Below, piece after piece: positions 55,356 through 64,000 of a DNA stretch of 64,000 nt (positions are counted from its first letter, which is position 1; each line of letters opens with the position of its first letter). Origin of the DNA: Xanthomonas bromi (GTDB taxonomy: Bacteria; Pseudomonadota; Gammaproteobacteria; Xanthomonadales; Xanthomonadaceae); NCBI RefSeq assembly GCF_900092025.1, contig NZ_FLTX01000003.1:124001-188000 (forward strand). Reading direction: 5' to 3'. Position numbers and translations under genes: made by a program. Below the pieces are notes generated by a model. That model searched no databases. It saw only the letters and a program-made list of their open reading frames with translations, and was not told where the DNA came from.

Positions 55356-56594
55356 ATGTGGTGGCGTTTGCTTGGGAGGACGTCCTTATCGATGCTGTGC
55401 GCGCTGACTTGCGCGATGGCCGTGCTGTTGGCGGGTCAAGCCGCCGCGCAGACGGTGACGATCACGCCCACGCAGACCTACCAGACAGTGCGCGGGTTCG
55501 GCGGCATGAATGGCGCCGGCTGGATCAACGACCTGACCCCGGCGCAGGTGGATCTGGCCTTTGGCAGCGGCAACGGGCAGATCGGGCTGTCGATCCTGCG
55601 CATGCGTATCGACCCCTCCAGTGCCGGCTGGGCAACGCAGGTGCCCACGGCCACGCGCGTGCGTGCGCTGGGTGGGCTGCTGTTCGCAAGCCCGTGGACG
55701 CCGCCGGCCTATATGAAGTCCAACAACAGCGTGATCAACGGCGGCAAAGTGCTGCCGCGCTACTACGCCGCCTATACCCAGCACCTGCTGGATTTCGTCA
55801 ATTACATGTCGGGCAGGGGGGCACCGCTGTATGCGATTTCCCTGCAAAACGAGCCGGATTGGCATCCCGATTACGAGTCGGCCGACTGGAGCGGTGGCGA
55901 TTTCGTCAACTATCTCGGCAGCGAAGGCAGCAAGTTCGGCAGCCTCAAGGTCATTGTCGGCGAGTCGGTGGGATTCAACTTCTCCATCACCGACTCGGTC
56001 CTCAACAACGCTACGGCGAATCAGGCCACCTCCATCGTGGCCGGCCATCTGTATGGCGCGACGCCGCGCGACTACGCCTTGGCGCGCAGCAAGGGCAAGC
56101 AGGTGTGGATGACCGAGCATTACACCGACAACACCGATGGCAACGCGTGGCCGTCGGCATTGGGTGTGGCCAGCGAGCTGCACGCCAGCATGGCGGCCAA
56201 TTTCAATGCGTATGTCTGGTGGTACATCCGGCGTAGCTATGGGCTGATCGGCGAAAACGGCGCAGTGAGCAAGCGCGGCTATGCGATGTCGCAGTTCGCA
56301 CGCTTCGTGCGGCCAGGCTCGGTACGCGTCGGGGCTACCGAGCACCCGTATTCCGATGTCTCCGTCACCGCCTACCGCACACCGGACAACAAGCTGGTGC
56401 TGGTGGCGGTCAACACCGGCACCAGCCATCAGCGGCTGGATCTGACGCTACCGGCCGGCACTGCCGCGCAGTTCGCCAAATACAGCACGTCGAGCACGCT
56501 CAATGTGGGGTTCGGCGGCAACTACAGCGTGGTCAATGGCAAGACCTCGCTGTATGTCGACCCGCACAGCGTGACCACGCTGGTCGGAAACTGA
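55356..56594 (+). CDS. xynC: GH30 glucuronoxylanase, secreted
   Basis: The product is 412 residues from ATG 55356, chosen because it gives a positively charged signal peptide (MWWRLLGRTS, cleavage after GQAAAQ). An alternative ATG at 55392 is preceded by GGGAGG but would lack the basic N-region. The TIM barrel has the acid/base E166 in LQNEPDW and the nucleophile E254 in VWMTEHYTD. The side beta-structure follows at the C-terminus. This matches GH30 subfamily 8, which cuts xylan next to methylglucuronic acid side chains. It degrades plant cell walls and fits the neighbouring exoproteases. Confidence 0.9.
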   Translation: MWWRLLGRTSLSMLCALTCAMAVLLAGQAAAQTVTITPTQTYQTVRGFGGMNGAGWINDLTPAQVDLAFGSGNGQIGLSILRMRIDPSSAGWATQVPTATRVRALGGLLFASPWTPPAYMKSNNSVINGGKVLPRYYAAYTQHLLDFVNYMSGRGAPLYAISLQNEPDWHPDYESADWSGGDFVNYLGSEGSKFGSLKVIVGESVGFNFSITDSVLNNATANQATSIVAGHLYGATPRDYALARSKGKQVWMTEHYTDNTDGNAWPSALGVASELHASMAANFNAYVWWYIRRSYGLIGENGAVSKRGYAMSQFARFVRPGSVRVGATEHPYSDVSVTAYRTPDNKLVLVAVNTGTSHQRLDLTLPAGTAAQFAKYSTSSTLNVGFGGNYSVVNGKTSLYVDPHSVTTLVGN

Positions 56595-56805
56595 GAGCGG
56601 CCACCAAAACGTCACACGTCGCCGTCAGGTGAGCGTGGAACGCGTTTGGCGGTCGGAGTGGACGCTGGTACATGCTACCCGGTGCACCGGCCGCGCTCGC
56701 CTGACGGTGAGCGCGGTTGGTTGATCGGCTGTTCTCGGGTGCTAGCGCCCTGACTGCTTCAAATAGATGCGCGGGCGCCCGCTGCATCGCGCAGTTGGGC
56801 ATGCA

Positions 56806-57150
56806 TCAACGCGGCGCGCGTTTCTTGCCGAAGCGTGCCGCCATGCCGGGGCCACCCACCAGGCCCACCACCGCCAGTGCAAGCAATAATTCCAGCCACG
56901 CCATTCCACGTGCCTGGGGCTGGCTCCAGGCCGCCATCACGCCGTGACTGAACCAGCCCAGCGCAAACACGCCGGCCCAGAAGCGCGCACGCGCGCTGCG
57001 CACCGCCAACACACCGGTCAGCGCGGCCGGCAGCACGAACACGATGAGCGTGGCGAGCGGGCGTGGGTCGTCGTGAAACCAGACCGCAAACAACACCGTC
57101 AGCGCCAGCAACGCGGCACTCAGCAGCCAATGCATGGCGCGCACGCTCAC
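56806..57150 (-). CDS. DUF2069 small membrane protein
   Basis: The product is 114 residues. The start is GTG 57150, overlapping the wrbA stop as GTGA; the ATG at residue 6 is an alternative. Four hydrophobic helices: WLLSAALLALTVLFAVWF, LATLIVFVLPAALTGVLA, ARFWAGVFALGWFSHGVM and WLELLLALAVVGLVGGPG. The pattern fits the DUF2069 family (YihI/WrbA-associated membrane proteins). Function unknown. The coupling with wrbA is conserved in Xanthomonadaceae. Confidence 0.78.
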   Translation of the reverse strand: MSVRAMHWLLSAALLALTVLFAVWFHDDPRPLATLIVFVLPAALTGVLAVRSARARFWAGVFALGWFSHGVMAAWSQPQARGMAWLELLLALAVVGLVGGPGMAARFGKKRAPR

Positions 57151-57743
57151 GGGCTTGCCAGCCGCCGTGCCACATCCGCCACCCGGCGGCCCAACGCGCG
57201 CGCCAGCAGGGCTTCGTCCTCGCTGGGTTGCGGGTCACCGCCGGCGCCGGACACATGGCTGGCGCCATACGGGGTGCCGCCACTGGTGGTATGGCTGAGC
57301 GCAGCCTCAGTGAACGGGATGCCGACGATCAGGCAGCCGTGGTGCAGCAGCGGCAAGTGCATCGACAGCAGGGTGGATTCCTGGCCGCCATGCATCGAGG
57401 CGCTGGAGGTGAACACGCCTGCCGGCTTGCCGGCCAGGGTGCCGCTGGCCCACTCGGCGCCCAGGCTGTCGAGGAAGTGCTTCATCGGTGCGGCCATGTT
57501 GCCGAAGCGGGTGGGGCTGCCCAGCAGCAGGCCGCTGCATTCGGCCAGGTCGGCGCGGTCCACGTAGGGCGCGCCTTCGTCCGGCACCGGCGGGGCGCTG
57601 GTCTGGGTGACCGCGGCGACCGGTGGCACCGTGCGCAGCCGCGCGCTCATGCCGGGCACTTCGCCGATGCCGCGCGCGATCTGCCGCGCCAGCCGCGCCA
57701 CCGAACCGCCCCGGCTGTAATACAGCACCAGAATCTCCGCCAT
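57147..57743 (-). CDS. wrbA: NAD(P)H:quinone oxidoreductase, WrbA family
   Basis: The product is 198 residues from ATG 57743. The flavodoxin fold has the FMN phosphate loop ILVLYYSRGGSVARLARQIA and the second FMN loop GSPTRFGNMAAPMKHFLD, then FTSSASMHGGQESTLLSMHL. WrbA-type enzymes reduce quinones by two electrons and limit redox cycling. Its stop overlaps the DUF2069 start. It diverges from yihY. Confidence 0.92.
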   Translation of the reverse strand: MAEILVLYYSRGGSVARLARQIARGIGEVPGMSARLRTVPPVAAVTQTSAPPVPDEGAPYVDRADLAECSGLLLGSPTRFGNMAAPMKHFLDSLGAEWASGTLAGKPAGVFTSSASMHGGQESTLLSMHLPLLHHGCLIVGIPFTEAALSHTTSGGTPYGASHVSGAGGDPQPSEDEALLARALGRRVADVARRLASP

Positions 57744-57854
57744 GGTGTCTTTGCCGCCTGTGTGAGTTGCCGCAGTATCGGCCAAGCGGCCGTCCCGCTG
57801 CACGCCGCACCCGCGGCAAGGCCGCGACGACGGCGCATCGGGTACCCTTGCGCG

Positions 57855-59132
57855 ATGGCGCGTGTCAACAAACTCCACCAATGGAAAGAACGTCTGCGCG
57901 ACCGCGCGCGGACGGTGAGCTTCGGGCGTTTTCTGTGGCGCCGCTTTCTGGACGACCGGCTGTTCCAGGCCGCCGCGTCGCTGGCTTACACCACGGTGTT
58001 TGCGTTGGTGCCGTTGGCGATCGTGGTGTTCGGCGTGTTGTCGGCGTTTCCGGCCTTCAACGAGTGGAAGGACGCGCTGACCGATTTCATCTTCAACAAT
58101 TTCGTGCCCGGCGCAGCGCGCTCGGTGCAGAACTATCTCAACCGCTCGCTGGAAGACCTGGGCAAGTTCACCGTGGCCGGTATGGTCGCGCTGGTGGCCT
58201 CGCTGCTGATTACCCTGCACAGCATCGAGCAGACCTTCAACAGCATCTGGCGGGTGGCGGCCGCGCGCCCGAAGGTGACGCGATTCCTGATCTATTGGAC
58301 GGTGCTGACGCTGGGCACGATGCTCGCCGCCGCCTCGATGGCAATGGCCGCCTATGTGTTTGCGCTGCCGTTATTCCGCACCACCGAAGGCCAGTGGCTG
58401 GCGGAATTCGCCTGGCGGCTGGCGCCGATGGCGGTGGAGTTCGTTTGCATCGTGCTGATCTACCGCGTGGTGCCGCAGCATGCGGTGCGGCTGCGGCATG
58501 CGCTGCCGGGCGCGCTGCTGGCGGTGATCCTGATGGAGATCGTGAAGTGGGGTTTGGGCTTTTATCTCGGTAATTTCCAGACCTACCAACGCATCTACGG
58601 CGCCTTGTCGGCACTGCCGATCCTGCTGCTGTGGATCTACCTGAGCTGGGTATCGGTGTTGCTGGGCGCCTCGCTGGCCTCGTCGATGTCGGCGTTTCGC
58701 TATCAGCCCGAAGCCATGCGCCTGCCGCCGGGTTTCGAAATCTACGGCCTGCTGCGCCTGCTGGGTCGATTCCGCCAGGCACGCATCCACGGCAATGGCC
58801 TGGACGAAGACCGCATTCTGGCGCTGGAACCCATGCTCACCGACACGCTGATGCAGGAACTGCTGTGCGAGCTCAAACGCATCCGCCTGCTGCGGCGCGA
58901 TGAGCGCGGCCAATGGCTGCTGGCGCGTGACCTGGACGTGGTGCCGCTGGCCGAACTCTACGAAAACTGCCAACTGCGCGTGCCGATCGAAGACCGTCCG
59001 TTGCCGTGCCGCGACGATGCCTACGGCCAGGCCGCCGCCGCCGCGCTGGAACAGCTGCGTCAACCATTGCGCGGCGTGCTGGCGCAACCGGTCGGCGACC
59101 TTTACACCCACCTTCCCGGAGATCCTCCATGA
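57855..59132 (+). CDS. YihY/BrkB family inner-membrane protein
   Basis: The product is 425 residues from ATG 57855. After a basic N-terminus the YihY core (about 20-290) has six hydrophobic helices, including AAASLAYTTVFALVPLAIVV and ALPILLLWIYLSWVSVLLG, with ITLHSIEQTFNSIWRV in the loop typical of the family. The C-terminal 130 residues are soluble and helical, with EPMLTDTLMQELLCELKR. The family was once annotated as RNase BN in error. It may be a transporter-like protein. Its stop overlaps the next gene (ATGA). Confidence 0.88.
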   Translation: MARVNKLHQWKERLRDRARTVSFGRFLWRRFLDDRLFQAAASLAYTTVFALVPLAIVVFGVLSAFPAFNEWKDALTDFIFNNFVPGAARSVQNYLNRSLEDLGKFTVAGMVALVASLLITLHSIEQTFNSIWRVAAARPKVTRFLIYWTVLTLGTMLAAASMAMAAYVFALPLFRTTEGQWLAEFAWRLAPMAVEFVCIVLIYRVVPQHAVRLRHALPGALLAVILMEIVKWGLGFYLGNFQTYQRIYGALSALPILLLWIYLSWVSVLLGASLASSMSAFRYQPEAMRLPPGFEIYGLLRLLGRFRQARIHGNGLDEDRILALEPMLTDTLMQELLCELKRIRLLRRDERGQWLLARDLDVVPLAELYENCQLRVPIEDRPLPCRDDAYGQAAAAALEQLRQPLRGVLAQPVGDLYTHLPGDPP

Positions 59133-59731
59133 CCGTGCGTCTTGTCCGCGGCGCTTGTGCGCTGCTGTTGCCATTGGTGTTGCTGGCCGCTTGCAAGCCC
59201 GCCAGCGAGGGCACTCCCGCTGCCGGCAACGGCACCGCGCCTGCCACCACCGCCCAGGCGCCGGCCAAATCCGCCGACCCGGCCGCGCCGGCCAACAACT
59301 CGGTGGTGCAGCAGACCGCCGAGATGCCCAAGCTTTCGCTGCCGACCGTGACCGGCGACACCTACGACCTGGCCGCGCACCGCGGCAAATGGGTGGTGGT
59401 GAATTTCTGGGCCACCTGGTGCGCGCCGTGTCTGAAGGAAATGCCCGAGCTGTCGGCGCTGCACACCATGCGCGACAGCGTCGAAGTGGTGGGCCTGGCG
59501 TACGAAGACATCACCGCCGCCGACATGCAGGCGTTCTTGAAGGATCACCCGGTCTCATATCCGGTCGCCATCCTCGACCCGTACCAGCCGCCCCAGGACT
59601 TCGCCACCCCGCGCGGTCTGCCGATGACCTACCTGATCGGCCCGGACGGCAAGGTCGCCAAGCAATTCCTCGGCCCGGTCACCGCGCACGATATCGAAGC
59701 CGCGGTTGGCATCACCGGCAAGGCGGGGTGA
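59129..59731 (+). CDS. TlpA/ResA-like thioredoxin-fold lipoprotein
   Basis: The product is 200 residues. ATG 59129 overlaps the yihY stop by four bases. The signal peptide ends in the lipobox LLAAC. An Ala/Pro-rich linker (about 25-60) leads to the thioredoxin-like domain with [19 protein letters not shown] containing the redox WCAPC. The domain ends with the cis-proline [13 protein letters not shown]. It is anchored in the periplasm and probably reduces disulfides of exported proteins. It overlaps the acylphosphatase start by one base. Confidence 0.88.
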   Translation: MTVRLVRGACALLLPLVLLAACKPASEGTPAAGNGTAPATTAQAPAKSADPAAPANNSVVQQTAEMPKLSLPTVTGDTYDLAAHRGKWVVVNFWATWCAPCLKEMPELSALHTMRDSVEVVGLAYEDITAADMQAFLKDHPVSYPVAILDPYQPPQDFATPRGLPMTYLIGPDGKVAKQFLGPVTAHDIEAAVGITGKAG

Positions 59732-59997
59732 TGCAGGCGGCGCGCTTTGTTGTGAGCGGGAAGGTGCAGGGCGTGTGGTTTCGCGCGTCCACCCGCGAAC
59801 GCGCCCTCGCCCTGGGCCTGGTTGGGCATGCCCACAACCAGCCGGACGGTAGCGTGGAAGTGCTCGCCGCGGGCAGCGCGGCGGCGCTGGATGCCCTGGA
59901 AGCGTGGCTGTGGCAGGGCCCGCCAGCCGCGACGGTCGCGGCGGTGACGCGCACGCCGTGCGCCGTTCCGCCGACTGAAGACTTTGTAACTGGATGA
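59731..59997 (+). CDS. acyP: Acylphosphatase
   Basis: The product is 88 residues beginning [20 protein letters not shown]. This has the signature GxVQGVWFR with the phosphate-binding loop and the catalytic arginine, followed by LGLVGHAHNQPDGSVEVLA with the catalytic asparagine (HNQPDG). It hydrolyses acyl phosphates such as acetyl and carbamoyl phosphate. The ATG shares a base with the previous stop (TGATG). Confidence 0.93.
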   Translation: MQAARFVVSGKVQGVWFRASTRERALALGLVGHAHNQPDGSVEVLAAGSAAALDALEAWLWQGPPAATVAAVTRTPCAVPPTEDFVTG

Positions 59998-60082
59998 GCG
60001 TGCGCCACTGAAGCAGCGCAACAGAGATGGATGGTCGCGCCGATAACCTTCTCAACGCGATCAGGCGTGCACGGGGAATGTA

Positions 60083-61312
60083 ATGGCCGCTCCATCTCAA
60101 GACCGCAACGACGGGCAGGACCTGCCCGCGCATCGCCGCAACCGCCAGATGGCGCAGCTGGCGCCGTGGCTGTATCTCGGTGTTCTGCTGGGCAGCGGCT
60201 GGTTGCTGTTCCTGCATCCGCAAACCCGCGTGCTGCAGCCCGAGCAGGCGGCAACCAACTGGCTGCTGGCGTGGATCTTCGGCGGCATCGTCGTCGGTGC
60301 GGTGGTGTGGAGCCTGCGTCTGGCACGCCAGGGGCTGGGGCAGCCTTCGGCAAGCTATCCGCTGTCGGCGCGCCTGCCCGATTCGTGGGCCGATGCCTAC
60401 GCGGCACTCCTGCGCCCGGCCACTGCAGCCCCGGTTGCCGCGCCCCGGCCGGACCCGGCCGGCGCCCAGCGTGGCGCAGCCTGGCACCGTTTCGGTGGCG
60501 GCATGCTCAGCGCGGAAACCTTCGACCCCAACGATGCGACCCGCGCGCCGTGGGACGGTCTGGATGCGCAGTCCTGCATTGTCCGCCTGGACGATGTCCG
60601 CCAGGCCTGGCACAACGCCGCCGCCAGCCGCACGCTGCAGCAGGAACGCCGCTACTGGCTGGATGTGGTGCTGTCGCTGCTCGACCACGGCGTGATGCGC
60701 CCGCTGCAGGACGGCTATCTGCCCGATACCGCCGCGCTGCGCACCGAACGTTTTCTGCTTGGCGCCGATGCCGGCCCGATCGTGCTGTCCGAAGTGCCGG
60801 CGTTGTTCGCGCGGCGTCTGGCGCTGGCCATCGAAACGATGCCGACCGCCCAGCGCGAGGCCGCTGGCGTGCAATGGCGCCTGCTGCAACAACTGCATGC
60901 CCTGGTGGCCGAAGGCCGCATGCTGGACGAGCGTTCGCAGGTGATCCAGGTGTTGGCATGGAACCCGGATGTCGACCTGGACCAGGTCGAAGTGGCCTAC
61001 ATCCTGGCCGCCGAATACCGCGCGGGCATGCGCGACTGGCTACGCCGCGCCGCACTGGTGCGCCTGCCCGATAGCGCCTTGCGCCTGGACGAAGTGCTGC
61101 TGTCGTCTTGCAGCCCGCTCGGTGCGCAGGCCGATGATGTGGACTACATGGAAGCGATGCGCCCGCTGCATCGCGGCTTCATGCAGTTGTTCAGTCAGCG
61201 CCTGAGCCAGCTGGTGGTGCAGGCCGAGCAGGCCGAACGTCAGGCCGGCCTGCATCCGCTGCCGCGTGCCACTGCGACAAGCGACGAAGTCTCTCAGGAC
61301 TGGGCGGCGTAA
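60083..61312 (+). CDS. Hypothetical membrane-anchored protein
   Basis: The product is 409 residues from ATG 60083. I recognise no family. The N-terminus has two transmembrane helices (about 27-44 LAPWLYLGVLLGSGWLLF; 58-78 TNWLLAWIFGGIVVGAVVW). A Pro/Ala linker with RPDPAGAQRG follows. The rest is a soluble, helical domain with many acidic and aromatic residues (LDDVRQAWHNAAASRTLQ, ERRYWLDVVLSLLDHGVMR, RRLALAIETMPTAQREAA). Its 3' end overlaps the convergent ppk2 by 19 bases. Confidence 0.7.
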   Translation: MAAPSQDRNDGQDLPAHRRNRQMAQLAPWLYLGVLLGSGWLLFLHPQTRVLQPEQAATNWLLAWIFGGIVVGAVVWSLRLARQGLGQPSASYPLSARLPDSWADAYAALLRPATAAPVAAPRPDPAGAQRGAAWHRFGGGMLSAETFDPNDATRAPWDGLDAQSCIVRLDDVRQAWHNAAASRTLQQERRYWLDVVLSLLDHGVMRPLQDGYLPDTAALRTERFLLGADAGPIVLSEVPALFARRLALAIETMPTAQREAAGVQWRLLQQLHALVAEGRMLDERSQVIQVLAWNPDVDLDQVEVAYILAAEYRAGMRDWLRRAALVRLPDSALRLDEVLLSSCSPLGAQADDVDYMEAMRPLHRGFMQLFSQRLSQLVVQAEQAERQAGLHPLPRATATSDEVSQDWAA

Positions 61313-62076
61313 TCGTCGATCGGCTCCAGAACGCCGTAGCGTTCCTTGTGCAGCTTGCCGGGCAATGGCGGCAGCTGCACCACATCATCGGGCACCGCGG
61401 TGTCCGGTAGCCGGTCCAGCAGATCGCGGATCAGGCTCAGGCGGCCACGTTTCTGATCATTGAAATCCACCAAGGTCCACGGCGCATCGGGCGTATGCGT
61501 CGCTTCCAGCATGCGTTCGCGCGCGGCGGTGTAGTCGTCGTACCTGGCGCGTGACTGCAGGTCCACCGGTGACAGTTTCCAGCCCTTGAGCGGGTCTTCA
61601 CGGCGTTCGGCAAAGCGCTTTTCCTGCTCGGCCTGGTCCACGCACAACCAATACTTGAACAGCAGGATGCCGTCGTCGACCAGCATCTGTTCGAAGCGCG
61701 GCGCCTGCTCCAGGAACAGGTCGTATTGCACGTCGGTGCAGTAGCCCATCACCTTCTCGACGCCGGCGCGGTTGTACCAGCTGCGATCCATCAGCACTAC
61801 TTCGCCGGCCGCCGGCAAATGCGTCACGTAGCGCTGGAAATACCACTGCGTGCTTTCGCGGTCGCTGGGTTTGGGCAGCGCCACCACGCGACACTGGCGC
61901 GGGTTGAGATGGCCGGCAATGGTCTGGATCACGCCGCCCTTGCCGGCGGTGTCCCGGCCTTCCATCAGCACCAGCGCACGCTGGTTGGTGTGGCGCAGCC
62001 AGCGCGCCATGTTGACCAGCTCCAATTGCATCGGCGCCAGCAACTTTTTGTAAGCCTTGCGTTTCAGGTGCGACAT
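61294..62076 (-). CDS. ppk2: Polyphosphate kinase 2
   Basis: The product is 260 residues, a single PPK2 domain. Walker A is LMEGRDTAGKGGVIQ, the lid region PKPSDRESTQWYFQRYVTHL and Walker B LMDRSWYNRAGVEKVMGY. PPK2 enzymes use polyphosphate to phosphorylate nucleoside mono- or diphosphates. Length and motifs fit class I, which prefers NDP substrates; this detail is inference. Confidence 0.93.
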   Translation of the reverse strand: MSHLKRKAYKKLLAPMQLELVNMARWLRHTNQRALVLMEGRDTAGKGGVIQTIAGHLNPRQCRVVALPKPSDRESTQWYFQRYVTHLPAAGEVVLMDRSWYNRAGVEKVMGYCTDVQYDLFLEQAPRFEQMLVDDGILLFKYWLCVDQAEQEKRFAERREDPLKGWKLSPVDLQSRARYDDYTAARERMLEATHTPDAPWTLVDFNDQKRGRLSLIRDLLDRLPDTAVPDDVVQLPPLPGKLHKERYGVLEPIDDYAAQS

Positions 62077-62106
62077 GCGTGTTCCAGCAGCGATAGAGCG
62101 CGCAGG

Positions 62107-62625
62107 CTATTCGCCCAGGCGTGGACGCAATGTCGCAAGATTGCAGGGTTTGGTACGCGCATCCAGCTGCGCAAGCACGATCCTTTCCCAGGCCGTGCGG
62201 CAGGCCGAGGTGGAGCCGGGCAGGCAGAACACGAAGCTGTGATTGGCAAGCCCGGCAAACGCGCGCGACTGCAGCGACGAGGTGCCGATTTCTTCCACGC
62301 TGATCGCCCGGAACATCTCGCCGAAGCCGGGCATGACCTTGTCCAGCAACGGGGTGATCGCTTCCGGTGTGCTGTCGCGGCCCGTGAAGCCGGTGCCGCC
62401 GGTGATCAGGATGCCATCGACCTGCGCATCGGCGATCCAGCCGGACACGATCGCACGCATGCGATAACGGTCGTCCGCGCAGAGTGCACGTTCGTGCAGC
62501 ACGTGGCCTTCATGGGTAAGGGCATCGGCCAGGTAATCGCCGGAGCGGTCATCGGCCAGGCTGCGGCTGTCGGACACGGTCAACACGCACAGGCGCAGGG
62601 GAATGAAGTCGAGGTTGGAAGGCAT
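62107..62625 (-). CDS. moaB: Molybdenum cofactor biosynthesis protein MoaB
   Basis: The product is 172 residues. The MoaB/MogA fold shows LRLCVLTVSDSRSLADDRSG, then the molybdopterin-binding loop ILITGGTGFTGRDSTPEAI and the SVEEIGTSSLQSRAFAGL segment, ending VFCLPGSTSACRTAWE. It adenylates molybdopterin before molybdate insertion. It lies 30 bases from ppk2 on the same strand; other moa/moe genes are not in the window. Confidence 0.93.
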   Translation of the reverse strand: MPSNLDFIPLRLCVLTVSDSRSLADDRSGDYLADALTHEGHVLHERALCADDRYRMRAIVSGWIADAQVDGILITGGTGFTGRDSTPEAITPLLDKVMPGFGEMFRAISVEEIGTSSLQSRAFAGLANHSFVFCLPGSTSACRTAWERIVLAQLDARTKPCNLATLRPRLGE

Positions 62626-62751
62626 GCACGCAGCCTAGCGAGCCTGGGCAGCCGGGTACAGCGCGGCGGTGTGAAGTTGCGCGCGGCCGGTGACGACAGG
62701 CGTTGGTTGAAGCTGGCAGGTGTCGCGGGCGGCGCCCGCCGCATCCACCGT

Positions 62752-64000
62752 CTAAACCCCCAGCCACCCATTGCGCTGGGCAATGCCTCGCACGAGCGCA
62801 GCCAGGTCATCGGCAAACCCGTCCATATCGAACACGCCACGGCGCAGGCGTTGCTCCGCCAGACGCGTGCGCACGCGACGCAAGGCATCCGCATCGTTCG
62901 CAAGTTCGATCGCCTTGGCGACAAACGCAGCGTCATCGGCCACGTTCATGTCATCCAAGCCCAGGTGATGATTCAGGCTGCCAGCCACACGCGCGGCAAA
63001 CGTTTCGCCCGGCGTCGTCAACACCGGACAGCCTGCCCATAGCGCATCGGAGGCGGTGGTGTGCGCGTTGTAGGGATGCGTATCCAAAAACAGATCCGCG
63101 TGCCGGTAGCGCGCCAGATAGTGCGGATGCGGCAACTTCTGCATGAACACCAAACGCTGCGGATCCAGGCCCTGTGCCTGCGCTGCTGCACGCAATCGCG
63201 CATCGGCTTCTCCTGGTCCGGACAGCAGCCACAACACGCTGCCGGGCACTGCGCGCAACACCGCCAGCATGCGCGTCATGCTGCGTGGATTGAGCTTGTA
63301 ACTGTTGTTGAAGCAGCACAGCACGAGGCCTTGCGCAGGTAAACCGCATTCCGCGCGCGATGGCGGTTCGGCAACGGTGCGCGCGCTGTCCGAGGGCTGA
63401 AACGCGCGCGGCAGGCGCAGCACCTGTTCGCTGTAAAACGGCTCCAGCGACGGCGGCAATGCAAATACATCGCCGAGCACATGGTCCATCCACGGCGCGC
63501 CCGAGGTGCCCGGATACGCCAGCCAGTTGAGTTGGACCGGTGCCGGTCGTAACGCAAAGACTTCCGGACGTCCGCCACCGCCCCAGCCGCGCAGATCGAA
63601 CAGCAGATCGATGCCCTGGTCGCGAATGTGCTGCGCAGTGGCCAGATGCCCCAGCGCGGTGACGTCGTGCAGGCGCGATGCCTGCGCCAGGCGCGCGTGG
63701 ATCTCGCTGCCATCGTCATGGCTGGTGGCAAACAGCTGCACCTGCATGTCCGGCTGCCGAGCCTGCAGGGCTTCGAACAAGGCCACGGTCAGCAAGCCGG
63801 TGGGGTGCGCGCCAAAGCCGTTGGAAACGAAGCCGAGCTGCAGTGCGCCGCGGCCACGCACCGTGGCCGTTGGCAGCGGGCGCAGAGATGAGGCAATCGC
63901 TTGCGCACGGGTCCGGGCACACGCCAGTTGCTCCGCAGCGCTGGCGTCCTCGCTCAGGAACGCGAACGGCTCCACCGCCGCCTGGCCTTGCGCCACGGCA
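62752..64000 (-). CDS. O-GlcNAc-transferase-like protein (SPINDLY/OGT family), 3' part
   Basis: The frame is open to the right edge of the window, so the N-terminus (TPR repeats in homologues) is missing. The 415 residues seen are the glycosyltransferase region: LGFVSNGFGAHPTGLLTVAL, FDLRGWGGGGRPEVFALRPA, VQLNWLAYPGTSGAPWMDHV and later LVLCCFNNSYKLNPRSM and ADLFLDTHPYNAHTTASDAL. These are the UDP-GlcNAc-binding and catalytic elements of the GT41 family. The sequence is very close to the crystallised X. campestris OGT homologue I recall. It may glycosylate proteins in the cytoplasm; natural targets are unknown. Confidence 0.88.
   Translation of the reverse strand, partial: AVAQGQAAVEPFAFLSEDASAAEQLACARTRAQAIASSLRPLPTATVRGRGALQLGFVSNGFGAHPTGLLTVALFEALQARQPDMQVQLFATSHDDGSEIHARLAQASRLHDVTALGHLATAQHIRDQGIDLLFDLRGWGGGGRPEVFALRPAPVQLNWLAYPGTSGAPWMDHVLGDVFALPPSLEPFYSEQVLRLPRAFQPSDSARTVAEPPSRAECGLPAQGLVLCCFNNSYKLNPRSMTRMLAVLRAVPGSVLWLLSGPGEADARLRAAAQAQGLDPQRLVFMQKLPHPHYLARYRHADLFLDTHPYNAHTTASDALWAGCPVLTTPGETFAARVAGSLNHHLGLDDMNVADDAAFVAKAIELANDADALRRVRTRLAEQRLRRGVFDMDGFADDLAALVRGIAQRNGWLGV

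Overview
The window is 64 kb of GC-rich, gene-dense chromosome that I assign to Xanthomonas. The assignment rests on several products matching Xanthomonas proteins I recognise: a 313-residue proline iminopeptidase, a bacterial O-GlcNAc-transferase-like protein, an effector with the XVIPCD type IV secretion signal domain, the ahpC / ahpF-oxyR arrangement, tandem secreted subtilases and a GH30 glucuronoxylanase. I saw no tRNA or rRNA gene, CRISPR array, prophage or intact insertion sequence. The species cannot be settled from this window alone.

Region 1 (1-9.7 kb) is an aromatic-acid island: a truncated NTF2/SnoaL-like protein, an outer-membrane aromatic-transporter-like protein, a VanR-like GntR regulator divergent from ligB-ligA (extradiol ring cleavage), a LysR regulator, and a minus-strand operon marR - hydroxycinnamoyl-CoA hydratase/lyase - aldehyde dehydrogenase - acyl-CoA synthetase. 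The operon enzymes would turn ferulate or p-coumarate into vanillate or 4-hydroxybenzoate. The aldehyde dehydrogenase carries a one-base frameshift. A clean MarR-type operator overlaps the -10 box.

Region 2 (9.7-28.2 kb) is mostly housekeeping: EF-hand protein, SMP-30-like protein, Tat-exported oxidoreductase, rlmM, deaminase, EamA transporter, glnS, GST, a LuxR/hybrid kinase/receiver operon, msrA, a PfpI-like protein, transaldolase and rnk. Region 3 (28.5-32 kb) is the peroxide-defence locus ahpC, ahpF, oxyR, with an OxyR box and a promoter visible upstream of ahpC.

Region 4 (32-40.5 kb) holds prmC, pip, an overlapping operon (nitroreductase, 5'-3' exonuclease, Nudix hydrolase, N-formylglutamate amidohydrolase) and a DUF1631 gene preceded by a decayed copy of its own N-terminus. 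Region 5 (40.5-46 kb) is a decay zone: remnants of pntAA and pntAB on either side of a healthy ECF sigma operon, no pntB, a frameshifted XVIPCD effector, a SymE-like ORF and a dispersed repeat.

Region 6 (46-56.6 kb) has sufT, ilvE, three tandem secreted subtilases (the first frameshifted) behind a Clp/CRP-type site, ybaK, a short asparaginase and a GH30 xylanase, so it is largely an exoenzyme block. Region 7 (56.8-64 kb) has DUF2069, wrbA, yihY, a TlpA-like lipoprotein, acylphosphatase, a membrane protein, ppk2, moaB and the C-terminal part of the OGT-like gene, which runs off the window.
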